NCBI GenBank assembly: GCA_023055425.1
Contig: JALGPY010000003.1
Location: 16,799,001-16,863,000, forward strand
Source: Linanthus parryae
Taxonomy: Eukaryota; Streptophyta; Magnoliopsida; Ericales; Polemoniaceae
DNA: 64,000 nt
Reading direction: 5' to 3'
Position 1 is the first letter of the stretch. Every line of letters begins with the position of its first letter. The notes beneath the pieces are model-generated. The model was not told the origin of the DNA. It saw only the letters and a program-made list of their open reading frames with translations, and did no database searches. The translations under genes were made by a program, and so were the position numbers. Positions 28,135 through 39,191 of the stretch are shown piece after piece.

Positions 28135-28135
28135 T
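27783..28135 (-). promoter_or_regulatory. Possible promoter/first exon facing into the repeat domain
   Basis: On the minus strand a (CT)n tract (28103-28129) is followed by 'GAAACCCTAGCTCC', a composition typical of plant 5' leaders, and then by GC-richer sequence that ends in a donor-like TTGACAAG|GTATGG at 27783/27782. An ATG at 27907 opens a frame to that donor (41 codons, starting MVRFVTNHTHNTSLFFSTRG). A different frame is open longer but has no ATG. The T/G-rich minus strand below it would then be intronic. No downstream exon can be assigned with confidence, so this may be the orphaned 5' end of a gene. Confidence 0.35.
28103..28129. repeat. (GA)n microsatellite
   Basis: An uninterrupted AG run lies in the leader-like segment upstream of the possible first exon. 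Such CT/GA tracts are common in plant 5' untranslated regions. Confidence 0.9.
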
Positions 28136-28241
28136 TGTTGGAATAATTTTTCATTGATTTCAAGTGAAAATCTAACGTTTACATTTTATATAGCCAGCTC
28201 ACCTCACATGTCTGAGGACAATTTTGAATTTAAACCTCTTA

Positions 28242-28605
28242 GAGCATCTCCAGTAGTACTAGCTAAAAGTTATTTATAATTTGATGAAAATTTAACATTT
28301 CTATTTTAGATATTGTAAAAATTTAGTTAGTGCTCCAATAGTGCTAGTTAAATGATTAGCTAAATAACACGTGGCACATTCTCAATATTTCTTGTATGAG
28401 AATTTTAAGGATTTCAGGACATAACCGCTAAGAACATGGGTAAACAAAAAATGAAGTTATTTATCCGGCTCGTTAAAAGTAGTGAGCGGGATAACTATCC
28501 GCTAAAATAAATAGCGTAGTAGATAGCCTATTGGAGACAATATTTTTCCCATCTTATTTATATTTTGAAGATAACCGCCATATAAATAGCCTATTGGAGA
28601 TGCTC
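28242..28605. mobile_element. Tourist-like MITE (PIF/Harbinger), 364 bp
   Basis: The element starts GAGCATCTCC and ends GGAGATGCTC, perfect 10-bp inverted ends, and is flanked on both sides by TTA (28239-28241 and 28606-28608). A 3-bp TTA/TAA duplication with these ends fits PIF/Harbinger MITEs. The interior is AT-rich and non-coding, with further sub-terminal inverted similarity ('tagctaaa', 'tagcctattgg'). It lies just outside the large LINE. Confidence 0.85.
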
Positions 28606-28768
28606 TTAACCGACTCTCCTCCTACACATTAAAAATGACGTTGCCTTACTAACACCGACCCAACACGTCAGCCAAAACGGCCACTTTCTACTTTTTGCAA
28701 ACAATAAAACTGACTCTACAATGTTTTAAAGAGATCTACGCCTACTGTTACTTCCTCCAAACTCATCC

Positions 28769-28779
28769 GACGGCAACTG
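28769..28779. repeat. Left target-site duplication of the large LINE
   Basis: GACGGCAACTG here is identical to 36910-36920. It lies directly before the T-run that is the reversed poly(A) tail of the minus-strand LINE. Confidence 0.88.
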
Positions 28780-29081
28780 GTTTTTCTTTTTTTTTTTTTT
28801 TTTTTTTTTGAGGAACCTACCCGGATGGTAGGGCGGCATAAACCCCGCTTTCATTGATGAATTGGGCTCCCAACCCATAAAACTGTGGAGGGACATAAAC
28901 CTGACCCACAGTTTACAAATCAATTAAAGAACAAAGCCCAGTACATAATTAAAAAGGCCACAGAGGCCCAAACATAAGAAGAAAAAAAACAACCACAAGA
29001 CAATAAAGAGTTGAAACAACTCAACAGTTTTCCAAAACTCTAAGAGTCCTGTATCTCTTCAGTGTCTCGAGACGTTGAGAT

Positions 29082-32000
29082 TCACTGCATCTCATTCATG
29101 TCTTCCTCCAGATAACTCTGAATCTGAAGCGGCGGATGAAAGGAATAGACTTTCACCTCTTCATCTCCTAGTTCCGTCGTTGCCATTAAGTGAGCCGGTT
29201 GATTTCCACTTCTTATATAAAGGAGCTTACCCTGAAAATGATCGGTGATGAGACGGCAAAGCTCTATCCAAATCGCTCCCCATTCGTTAACCCATTGTTC
29301 GCGATAATTCCCAAGTATAGGAATATCGTTCTAAAGTAATACCCGAGTAAGAACGGGGTCGAATCCACAAGGAGAGGAGGTTTAGACAATGACTTGCAAA
29401 ACTAGAAAACGACAAACTAAAGCAAGAAACACAAACTCTCAATGGCTTTAAAGCTTGCCAAGCTATTCAAATCCACCAAAATCAATTGATGGAGCAAGTT
29501 TGAGGTTTGAGTTTAAGAACAAAGTAAACGACTACTAGAGCTACGATTCAAGAAACTAAGTGAAACGACAAGTAATGAGGGGCTAGGGATCATCGGTTTC
29601 TCTAGTGACCAATCCTCCTATTATATTCAAGCCCGATTCTCAATTCGCATGTGTCAATCCACAAGACAAGTATCTCAAGAAGTGATTGCTCATACAATCC
29701 AACTCGCGACAAGAGAAGTGTGTAAATCCAACACGCTAATCAAGCACTAAAGAGGCTATTCAAATGAGATTCTCCAAATTTCAAGTGTTTCAAGCATCAA
29801 CCATATGTAAACACACATGGGTGTTTCCACATGAAAGATCAAGCAACAAATGAGATTTGTAAATTCTCACTCAAATCACCTAACTAGAACTCGATTTCTC
29901 AAAGTTAGGATTGACGAGTTCCTCTCACTCAAATGCAACTTCAAATCAAACACGTCAAAAGTATTCGCACATCTACCTATTCAATGCATCAAATTCTTCA
30001 ACAAGAGAAATCTAAATATTGCACTAAGCATTCAAGTGAACCCAATTCAACCCATTCATCCTTGAAGTTCAACTTGAATCAATAAGAGGATTAGGGCACT
30101 AGATAGTCCCAAATCACCCAAGCAAGTGAATTAGCTAAACATGAGTATAAATTCAAGAGAAGTAAAGAAAATTATCATTTCATTCACCATACTTGAATCC
30201 AACACAAGTTATCACCAATTCAACCTCAATACATCAACTACTACTCGATTCAAACTACAAAAACTACGAGCAATAATCACTTCCAATTACAATACTAAGC
30301 TAGAAATGAGGGAAGATGAATAACTAAGCTACCAAATCACCCAAACAGCTGCTGCTATCTGCTGCTACTACTGCTGCTGCTACTGTATCAAGAACAGAGC
30401 AGAAGCAGAGCTTCACAGTGCTCAAGAATCAGAGCACAAAACAGCCTCAAATCGGATCAAAACAGCAGCTCCTCTCTCCCTCTCTTCCTCTTTCTCGTTC
30501 TTGGCCCTTAGAGAGCTCAAGAACAACCCAGAAGAAGGCGAAATCAGAGAGAGAGAGAGAGAGGAGAAAACGAAACCAAAAACAGAGCGTATGAACAGTC
30601 GGGTCCAAGACAAGAGTCCGAAATTTTCTTCACCATCTGTTTATATAGGCTGAAGGAGAAGGTTTCGTAGCCTCCAAGCCTTCATCTCCACCCTTGAATT
30701 GATGTAAGACCCTCTATATCGTTGATTTTCAGAAGCTTCCCGAACCCTAGGAGAATTGGGGCTTTTCTATCTCTTCGTTGTTGGGCCGAATTGAGGGATG
30801 TAGTAGAGAGGACGTGGGCTAGGGATCGGTTTCGTACCATTTTTGCGTGATTTGGTGCGGAGATGAGGTCGGGGTGGGTCGTTGAAGAAGCTTCGGCGAG
30901 CTCTAATGGAAGCTCTCTCGTTCGCTGCTGTGTGTTTCGTCGGGGAGAGAGAGTGCCGTGTGAGAGATGGGCTGGGGGTGAGCTGGGTTAGGGAAATTGC
31001 ACCCGGCTCCCCCCTAGCTTGCTGGAATGTTTTAAAAGGCCCGGGTCATTACTTAAAAACTTCTGAAAATGGCAATCTGACCCCCAATCCGTTAAAAATC
31101 CTTCAAATAAGCCATTAAAACGTTTCAAAACTTGCACTTAAGCCCCACTTCCGTTATTTTCTTCTCAAACAACCCCATAGATGCAACTTTGGCCTTGTAA
31201 TGTGGCCTCTTGGCTTCTAAATCTTCATTTTTGGCCTCTATCTTCCCTTGTTCTCTTCATTTAAACCCTTGAAACCTCTCTTTAACTTGCAAATTCTTGC
31301 TTTGTCTTCACCTTTAGCTTCTTTATCACTTGACTTCTTCAAATTAAGCCTTCACATTCCTCATTCAAGCTTTCATAACTAGCCCCTTGCGTTCTAAATC
31401 ACTTCTTTGCCTACAAAATGAGAGAAAACAACCAAAACTACGAAAACAAGCATAAGTCTAGAAAGAGAGATAAAATAGATAAATTACACATATTAGCAAG
31501 TTAAGAAGAGTTCGTTAACATACTAAGATATGCAATTTTAATTCATCAACACCCATCTGTGAGATCCGTGGAACCAATTGAAGATATTCCTGGAGTCAAC
31601 CTCAAACAGCACCGGACGATTCAAAGATCCCAAATCCCTCGTCAACCGCGCTGTTTCTCGCAAAGCAATTGCCTCTCCGAAAGAGGGATTGAAATTGTAG
31701 TAGCCAAAATGAAATTTCCGCTGTGATTTCTGACTACTGCTCCAGCACAAGCATTTGGAAACTGATTAGAAGTCGCAAAATCAACATTGATTTTGAGAAA
31801 TCCAGGAGGCGGAGCTTTCCATTTATCAGGTAAAGGTTCATGAGAAGTCATTTCCTTGCTACTTGCAATTTGACTCCAATCACTAACAGTGATATTAACC
31901 CAATTTAGAATCTGCAGGTGGTTCTTCTCCAAACCCTCGAAGACTTTGAGGTTTCTTATCCTCCAAATGATCCAGACGCAAGCTATGAACAGTATTTGGC

Positions 32001-35000
32001 CTTTCTCGTCGTTCTGACAAAGGATACTGTTAATCCTTTTCCTTGCTCCCGTTTGATCTCCAGATAAGTCATTAGAACTAGCAAAGTACTTCCATATGAA
32101 TTTGAAATATTTGCATCTAATAAAAAGGTGATACTGACTTTCGGAATTGTAATTGCAGCAGGGGCAGTGACCACTTATTTGAAGTCCCTGATGGACAAGG
32201 TTTTCACGGACTGGAAGAATGTTTTTGCAGAAATGCCAAAGAAAGATTTTAATTTTCTGTGGGATTGGTAAGCTCCAAATTCTTTTCCAATCTGCTTCAA
32301 CAATACCATTACTTGCACGTCCTCTGCATTTGCTGCTGTTATAGTTCTTCTTCTTCTGAATGGCTACAGTATACCCAGTTCTCACCGAATAATCTCCATT
32401 AGTAGTTAGACCCCAACACAATCTATCAGTCATTAAGTTTTTTGAGATTGGAGTTCCAATAATATCTGCTGAATCAATGGGATTGAAATAGTTGCTGATG
32501 AAACTATGATTCCACTGCTTGTTAGCAGTCATTAACTGACTAACAGTGGTATTTAGAGGCAGAGCAGGTGCACTGAAAGCACTTCTTCCTCCTCTATTCT
32601 TAATCCATTTGTGTTTATAAACCAGAATACTCTCACCATTAGCCACTATGTGTCTGCAACCATCCTTAACAATAGCCTGAGCTTTCATAAGACTTCTCCA
32701 TATGTAAGAAGGTGAGTACCCCAAATCAGCATTAAGGATATTATTATCTCTGAAGTACTTAGCTTTGAGTACTTTAGAGACTAAAAGGTTTGGATTTGAA
32801 AAAAATCTCCAAATCTGCTTTGCTAATAAAGAAGTGTTGAAAGCTTCCATGTCTTTGTATCCAAGACCCCCATTCTTCTTTTGATTGCACATTTTATCCC
32901 AAGAGTACCAGTGAATACTACTCTCTGCAAAGCTTCTGCCCCACCAGAATTTGGACATGAGACTTTCAATGTCCTTTATAATGGAATTGGGCAGCATAAA
33001 GCAAGACATGTAATAAGTGGGCAGAGCTTGGATAACAGCCTTAAGTAAAACTTCTTTGCCTGCAGGGGTTAAGGTTTTCTCTTTCCAAATAGACATTTTC
33101 TTCCAAATTCGTTCTTTTAGAACACTGAAGATTCTTCTCCTTTCTTTTCCAATAGCAGTTGGTAAACCTAGGTATTTTTCATGGCACAAAGTAGTTGGTA
33201 CTTCAAATATTTATTGAAGTGACTGCTTTGAAATTTCAGTAACTGATGGAGAAAACACCAATGCAGACTTATCATAGTTAACTTTCTGACCAGAAGCAGA
33301 ACAAATAATATCAATGATACCCCTTAGGGTAGTAGCTTCTTCTGCAGTAGCTCTGCCAAAGAAAATAGAATCATCTGCAAAGAAAAGTTTGGTGATTATA
33401 GGTCCACCACCAGTAGAATGTAAACCTTGGAGTCTCCCTTCATGAACTGCTTGATTGATAAAAGAAGTAAATCCTTCAGAACAAAGAAGGAAAAGGTAAG
33501 GAGATAAGGGGTCACCCTGTCTCAAACCTCTTGAAGGCTTAAAATATTCTGTTTTTCCTCCATTTATGATAATGGAGTATGAAACAGACATAACACACTT
33601 CATAATGAGCTGAGTAAATCTGTCAGGAAAACCAAGTTTCTCCATACAAGCTTTAGAAAATTCCATTCAATTCTGTCATAACCCTTGGGCATGTCTAGTT
33701 TGAAGGAGAAATAACCATTTCCCTTTTTCTGCTTTTTCACAGAATGTATAGTTTCAAAAGCAATAATCACATTTTCAGTGATTTGTATTTGAGAAACAAA
33801 AGCCCCCTGAGAATCATCAATGATATCTGGAAGAAGCACCTTCAGTCTATTGTCTAGCACTTTAGAAACCAACTTGTATATCACATTACAAAGAGAAATA
33901 GGTCTGAAATCAGTAGTTTCTTTGGGACTTGCTACTTTAGGAATCAAAGCAATGCAAGTTTGATTAATGTCTGAAATGTCCTCTTCATCATTCAGAATCT
34001 TGAGAACCAAATTATTAACATCAGTCCCTATAGTAGGCCAATAGTGCTGATAATATAAAGCATGCATACCATCATGCCCAGGGGCCTTAAGTGGATGCAT
34101 CTGTGAAAGGGAATTAATAATCTCTTTCTCACAAAAAGGTTCAGTCAAAGAATACCTCATAACATCTGTAACTTTAAGAGGTATGGTATTCAAAACAATG
34201 TCTTGATTGTTTGTATTGTCAGCAGCATAAATATGCTTAAAATAATTAAGACATACCTCAGCAATTTTTGGATCCTCAGTGACCCAATCTTTGTTGATGT
34301 TGAAAATACCCTTAATGTGATTCCTCCTTTTCCTAGCTGAAGCCTTTCTATGAAAATAGGAGGTGTTTTTATCCCCCTCTTTGAGCCACAAATCTTTGGA
34401 TTTCTGCCTCCAATCAATTTCTTCTTTTAGCAGGATGTTGTTGATTTTTGCTTGAGTCTTCTTCAACATTTGAATATTCATGGCATCAGGGTACTGATTC
34501 TTGAGATGAGAAAGCTTCTGGTGTAAATTAGCGATTTCTGCATATTTGTCTTTTCTTTTTCTTGTATCCCAGCTCTGAAGATCTGTTTAAAGGTGCTGAA
34601 TCTTCCTATTAAAGTCTGCAGTAGAAATTTTTGAATTGCCATGTCCCCAATGATTGGAGATCATCTGCTGACATTGTTCATCCTTAGTCCAGCTGTAGGA
34701 GAAATGAAATCTTTTTCTCTGAATAGGCTTGTGATACTGGGTAGCAATGTTGATTATGAGGGGATTATGGTCACTAGTACTGATTTCCTGGACATCTGCA
34801 TTTGTGTAACTGAAAATCTCCATGAAAGCACTGTTAGCCAAAACCCTGTCCAACCTCTCTTTAGTGTGATGAATTCCCTCTCTGTTGTTAGACCAAGTGA
34901 AGAAGCTACCTTATGTTGGTACATGAAGAAGGTCACATTGTCTTAAGCAGTTTTTGAAATTTTCCATTTGCAAATCATTTCTCAATGAAGAGCCACTGTA

Positions 35001-35448
35001 TTCATGGTGTCCAATGATCTCATTGAAATCTCCCATCACTATCCAAGGAGTCAATGGATCAGGGGGCTTTAATCGCCGTAAAAGCTCTCAAGATAAACCT
35101 CTGAGAGAAGTGTCTGGATCTCCGTAGAATTCAGTAAAAAAAATACCACTTAGTTGGATCTTGAGAGTCGTAGATTTTACAGTGGATGTAAAATTTATGA
35201 GACTTAAGCACATGGAGATTAACATCTTCACTCCAAAGAATAGAAAGTCCACCAGAAAGGCCCGTGTTTGGAACATGAAGGCCATGTTTGTACTGTAACT
35301 TGATTCTTACTGCCTCCGCCTTTTTAAAATACAGTTTGGTTTCAATGATGAAAACTACCTGAGGAACCTCTACCCTCACTTTGTTTTTGAGGGCTAGGAA
35401 TGCGCGAGTGTTCCCCAAACCTCGCACATTCCAACATAAGGTTTTCAT
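29082..35448 (-). pseudogene. LINE ORF2 (endonuclease, reverse transcriptase, RNase H), disrupted
   Basis: ORF2 begins MKTLCWNVRGLG, the apurinic endonuclease start, with further endonuclease motifs ETK, GDFNEI (about 35010-35030), LDRV and SDHNPL. The reverse transcriptase (about 34480-33210) shows PGHDGM, RPISLCNV, the D of DMPKGYDRIEW (usual form DMSKAYDRVEW), GLRQGDPLSPYLF and the catalytic FADD. A zinc-binding zf-RVT segment (CPCCNYNSESQYHLFIRC) and an RVT_3 RNase H domain (PPPGFLKINVDFA, EAIALRETA, EVDS) follow. The frame is broken by shifts in the endonuclease, at about 33650 and at about 31700, by TAA stops near 34585 and 33196, and by the nested insertion. The RNase H tail resumes at 29290 (NEWGAIWIEL...RSGNQPAHLMA) and ends at 29082. 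Confidence 0.92.
29294..31508. mobile_element. Unclassified 2.2-kb insertion nested in the LINE RNase H region
   Basis: The RNase H frame stops near 31540 and resumes at about 29290, so the sequence between is foreign. TTCGTTAAC occurs at both edges (29285-29293 and 31509-31517), a possible 9-bp target duplication. An alternative edge pair is the related TGGGTGTTGATGAAT / TGGGTTAACGAAT, which would give slightly different borders. The left part carries 'aacggggtcgaatccacaag', which resembles a dispersed plant repeat. There are (CTG)n and (GA)n tracts near 30350-30390 and 30545-30562, and no coding domain or terminal inverted repeat. The family is unknown. Confidence 0.6.
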
Positions 35449-35518
35449 GATTTCCGGCAGAGGTTGTCCTCAACCCCTGCCGATATCTCATCGAAGAAAG
35501 ACAAGTCTTCCATTCTTT

Positions 35519-36724
35519 CTATGCTTCTGCTTCTTTTGTTTTCAAAACTAGGTGAAGCAAACCCACTTTGAACCAGAGCTTGATTGTCGGGAACATCACA
35601 TATACGGAGAGTACCATATCTACTTTTGGGATTCTGTTTTCCATTAGATGAGGTTTTAAGGTTTTTTTTTCCTGAATTTCATTAGCATCAGCATTTGATT
35701 CATCCATAGCATGAAAAACTGGAATGATCTCTTTCCCTTTTTTCTGTGCAGCATGCGTAGAACTATATTTGTTGGATTCTTTTCCAGTTGAACTCATAGG
35801 AGTATATGCTTCAGGGATGCTACTATGATTCTTGTGTTGATCTTTATTCAAATTTGGCTTGGTGAACGGGGTGTGCATGGGATTGCTGGGATTTTGAGCA
35901 CTTCGAAGCCAACCTCCATAAAGATTGGTAGTTTGGAGACCCTGTTTTTGTTTTCTCTTCAATTCAGTGCACACCTTGACATCATGTCCAGTCAATCCAC
36001 AATGCTCGCAATGAAAAGGTAATTTTTCATACCGTAGATCAACCCAAATAAGATTACCAGTTCTTGGGTTTTTGATCTTAATACATCTAGGAAGCGGTTT
36101 GTTGATGTTCATACCAACCTTGATCTGAATTTATCAACCATCCCAACTAGCTTTTTCTGGAACTTCTACATGATAATTTATACCAAGAGCCGTAGCCACA
36201 CTTTCTCCAACTTTGATTGTAATGCATTCAGAGGGCATGTGCTTAAGATGAATCAAAAGAATAGCATCATTATAATCAACTGACAGCATATTTTGTCCTT
36301 CAATCCAAGTTTTCATAACAATAAGACTTCCATTGAAAAGCCACGGTTGGTTATTCAAGATTTTTTCAATATCCTCTTCTCTTGAAAATAAAAATTGGAA
36401 CAAGTTTTTTCCAAGATTTATAATTTGAAATCCTTCAGGTTCATCCCACAAACTGATAAGAGAAGCATGTAAACCAACTGTGTTAATTGGTCTGTTATGA
36501 AATATCTTACCGAAAATGCTGTTTTTGCAGTTTCTGATTCCATCATCGATTGAATCTTCGGGAAGTTCAACGATCTGCTCTTCTTCTTCAGTAAGTTGCA
36601 TGTGCAACATTTGATTAGATAGGTCTGCTTCCGAATGCATCTTGTCACCCCTCAAGGACACTCCTTCTTCCATGGAAGTGAAGGAAACTAGATTCAAGAA
36701 GGTAAAAAATGAATATACAGACAA
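35519..36724 (-). pseudogene. LINE ORF1 (DUF4283 plus CCHC zinc knuckle), two adjacent stops
   Basis: The first part (36724-36134, MSVYSFFTF...) is a DUF4283-type RNA-binding domain with the characteristic W-LFNGSLIVMKTWIEG region. The frame meets TGA-TAA at 36136-36131 and then continues in the same frame (IQIKVGMNINKPLPRCIKI) into a zinc knuckle C-x2-C-x4-H-x4-C (CEHCGLTGHDVKVC, near 36010). The stops replace residues in the normally continuous linker, so this is one ORF1 with two tandem nonsense codons. The C-terminal part is low-complexity, as is usual. The downstream ORF2 follows after about 70 bp. Confidence 0.88.
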
Positions 36725-36909
36725 AAAAGTGCTTCAAAGAAGTACAGAAACCTCTTCCGACAAGAGGAACGGGGCAGCAGTTATGGTGGTTAACTTACAA
36801 TAACTGCCTTACAGGGTGGTTAACTGCTTTAAAACTGTCAGAATGGTGAAGAGAGAGGAGAGATGAGTCATTGAAGATCAGTGTAATATATAGGAGTAAT
36901 TTTAAATAT

Positions 36910-36920
36910 GACGGCAACTG
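36910..36920. repeat. Right target-site duplication of the large LINE
   Basis: GACGGCAACTG, identical to 28769-28779, directly precedes the LINE 5' end as read on the minus strand. A TTATTATT microsatellite starts 15 bp further on. Confidence 0.88.
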
Positions 36921-36931
36921 TTGTTTGTTGG

Positions 36932-36934
<3 letters not shown>

Positions 36935-37022
<88 letters not shown>
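36935..37022. repeat. (ATT)n microsatellite, about 29 units
   Basis: An uninterrupted TTA/ATT run follows 'gttggtg', and 'cttgttggtgttattattcat' after it partly repeats the left flank. It produces the poly-Y and poly-I frames on the two strands, which are not genes. The length is likely to vary between individuals. Confidence 0.95.
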
Positions 37023-37158
37023 TTGAGAAACTTGTTGGTGTTATTATTCATTTGGTCATGCCTTACCAAATGACCAGCGACTATTGCTAATTCCCAGCTC
37101 ATTTCTGGATCCAATTTCTAATATATTTGACCCATCTCCAAACACAGATTCGTCCTTT

Positions 37159-37411
37159 AGGTTGTTGTTGTTGTTGTTGATAACCAGATTTGCAGGTCTT
37201 CTTCTTGGGAGATGAAAAACTTGTACCTGCAATTAAACCCACGGCCACAATCACAAGAGTCATCCTCAACTGTTCAAACAACCCAGCTCTAGAGAGAAAC
37301 TGCGCTTCGTCTCTCTCTCTTTCTCTGTCTCGATTCGATCTCGATTTTAAGGCAGAGGGAGATGAAGTGTGACAGGTCATTTTGTTGTTGTTGTTGTTGT
37401 TGTTGTTGTTG
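37159..37411. repeat. Two (GTT)n microsatellites
   Basis: TTG/GTT runs occur at about 37159-37177 and 37381-37411, with ordinary unique sequence between them. The surrounding 37.0-37.7 kb has CT-rich leader-like text but no frame I can defend as a gene. Confidence 0.85.
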
Positions 37412-37698
37412 ACAGAGGGAACCTAACCAAGACTCTACCGCCGGCCGAATAAATCGGAGCCTAAACCACCCACCATAATCAGGGAGGTTGTTTGGTCGGT
37501 CTGATTCGATGGCAGTTGTGCTGGTTTGTGGTGGTGGCAGTGGGGCCTTTGCTCCTGAGAGAGAGAGGAGGAGGAGAGTCTCTGGCAATCGGCATGTGGA
37601 GGGTCTGGTTGGGGGGTATTGGACGCAGCTAGGGTTAGGTCTTTGTTGTATCAAAAAGTGAAGAATGAGAAGATGCGGAGAGACTTTGTCGTATGTAA

Positions 37699-37820
37699 GA
37701 GCATCTCCAACCCATGTCATTTTCCCCATCTCCTTGCATTCCCCTACGGGCCCGCCATTTCCCCCTCCGCCATCCCCTCCCCCAAACTACTACTCATGTC
37801 CAACCCATTCATTTCCATAG
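37699..37820 (+). mobile_element. Tourist-like MITE end, truncated
   Basis: TAA followed by GAGCATCTCCAACCCATG at 37699 matches the left end of the foldback MITE at 45530 (GGGCATCTCCAACCC). The C-rich body (ccccatctcc, cgggcccgccatttccccctcc) matches the right half of that element in reverse. No closing GGAGATGCTC is found within the next kilobase, so only one end remains. The right limit given is approximate. Confidence 0.55.
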
Positions 37821-37899
37821 CTGGATATAAATGCATATTTAGGGACGATGCTTGCAACTGGATAAAAAGGCTAGTTTGAAGCGAAAATTTGGGCAATAC

Positions 37900-38643
37900 A
37901 TGGCGGAAAAATCAATTCATCATCATTCTAAGCAAAAGGGTAGCAGAACTACAAAGATCCAGAATTCATGCAAGGGACTAAAAAGGTGAGTAACAATTCT
38001 AAGAACCATGCAGGCTCTGCTGTGTGGACTCCGCCAAAGACCAATGGTCTGAAAGCTAATTGCGATTCTGCGTATAATATTGATTCTAATAAGGCTTTGG
38101 TGGATGGCTGCTAAGAAATTGTAATGGCGATCTGCTGTGTGGAAACTACGGCTTTGGTGGATGGCTGCTGAGAAATTGTAATGGTGATCTGTTGTGTGGA
38201 AACTAGTTCTAAGTCAAGAAGTTAGCCCTATTTACAGAAAACTCAGGCTCTAAGAAGAATCTGTCATGCACTCCAAGTTTTGGATTTGAATAAGGTGGAG
38301 ATTGAATGTGACAATCTGCAACTGGTAAACTAGGTCACTTTCTCTATAATTACAAGGTGGGATATTTCAATTCTCTGCAAGGATATTAGAGAAGCAGCTA
38401 TAAGTAATGAGCTCACCATTAAATAGATTCCCAGAAAGTCTAACTGAGTAGTGGATTCAATAGTGCAAGTAGCTAAGAAAGTGTAGGCTGACAGTTAATT
38501 GGTTTGATAGACCTCCAAATATATTAGCCAGTGTTACAGAGAGAGAAGCCTCCTAGTAGATAGTTTTTTGAAATGTTGGTTAGGTAGAAATCTATCTTGG
38601 TGTGTTTTGGTTGTGAATGAAAGTCTATGTTTGAAAAAAAAAA
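37900..38643 (+). pseudogene. Decayed LINE 3' end (RNase H domain and poly(A))
   Basis: Read in pieces on the + strand, the segment gives VWTPPKTNGLKANCDSA, ALRRICHALQVL, KVEIECDNLQL and IPRKSN..VDSIVQVA, which in this order are the N-terminal strand, the helix before the second acid, the E-x-D and the C-terminal N-x-x-A-D region of the plant LINE RVT_3 RNase H. Many stops interrupt it, and a direct repeat of about 60 bp ('ggctttggtggatggctgct') lies at 38093-38170. It ends TTTGA followed by an A run at 38634-38643, an old poly(A) tail. The upstream limit is uncertain. Confidence 0.7.
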
Positions 38644-39140
38644 TTAATTTAAGGATTCAGAAGATGCCTCCCACCAGGATTTCAATAAAGAGTGACCTTA
38701 TGAAGATTTTGATCCGTTCCGTAGAAATAAAATCTGATCTCATGGCCTCCGTCTGAAAGAGCCCAGAACTGCACTCCACTTCATCAACTCAGAGAACATC
38801 TCGAACACAGTAGTCCATAATGTTCATAGTTTCCCCAGTCCCAGCATCATACCGTAAATATTGCATATAATATTACGTTAAATATATGATGACTGAATTA
38901 GGGCAGCAACTAAGATAACAGACCAAAGCTTCTAAATAATTGTATCAGCAAAGGTACAATCATCGTCTCCTTTGTTCATCTAAGTCACAACCATACGAAA
39001 TGTAAACCATAAGAGGAAATTCATTCCCCCAAAAATACCAAACTACTAAAAGTCAAAAAAATTCATCAAAACCAGGACATCGGCTGATTTCTGTAGTCAT
39101 GTTTCTTTATTATCCGCAACGGAAAACAGATACACTCCCC

Positions 39141-39188
39141 TTAGTGATGTGCTGCAGCTGCAGCTTTCTGGTGTGATTTCGCCTTGGC
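39141..39188 (-). CDS. Possible 3'-terminal exon of an unknown gene
   Basis: On the minus strand an acceptor-like TTGTTATTTCTCAG| is followed by 15 codons (AKAKSHQKAAAAAHH) and TAA. The short Lys/Ala/His-rich tail and the clean acceptor look like the last exon of a small basic protein. A direct repeat of 'gagaaataacaatg' lies in the intron side. I see no upstream exon between 39.2 and 40.0 kb that joins convincingly, so this may be a gene fragment or chance. Confidence 0.25.
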   Translation of the reverse strand, partial: AKAKSHQKAAAAAHH

Positions 39189-39191
39189 CTG

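Larger units (their letters stand above)
28780..36909 (-). mobile_element. Nearly full-length L1-type LINE retrotransposon, inactive
   Basis: The 3' poly(A) appears as a T-run at 28781-28809 and the element is bounded by the 11-bp duplication GACGGCAACTG (28769-28779 and 36910-36920), the mark of target-primed reverse transcription. From 5' to 3' on the minus strand it contains a leader, ORF1 (36724-35519), ORF2 (35448-29082) and a 3' region. Removing the nested insertion of about 2.2 kb leaves about 5.9 kb, a normal plant L1 length, so it is complete at both ends. Stops in ORF1, several stops and frameshifts in ORF2 and the nested insertion in the RNase H region show that it is not autonomous. 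Confidence 0.93.

Noticed and set aside
36902..37114. Poly-Ile and poly-Tyr frames
   Set aside because: They are translations of the (ATT)n microsatellite on the two strands.
37289..37729. 146-codon minus-strand frame with a Gln run
   Set aside because: The Gln run is the (GTT)n microsatellite, the ends lie in MITE and leader-like sequence, and no domain is visible.
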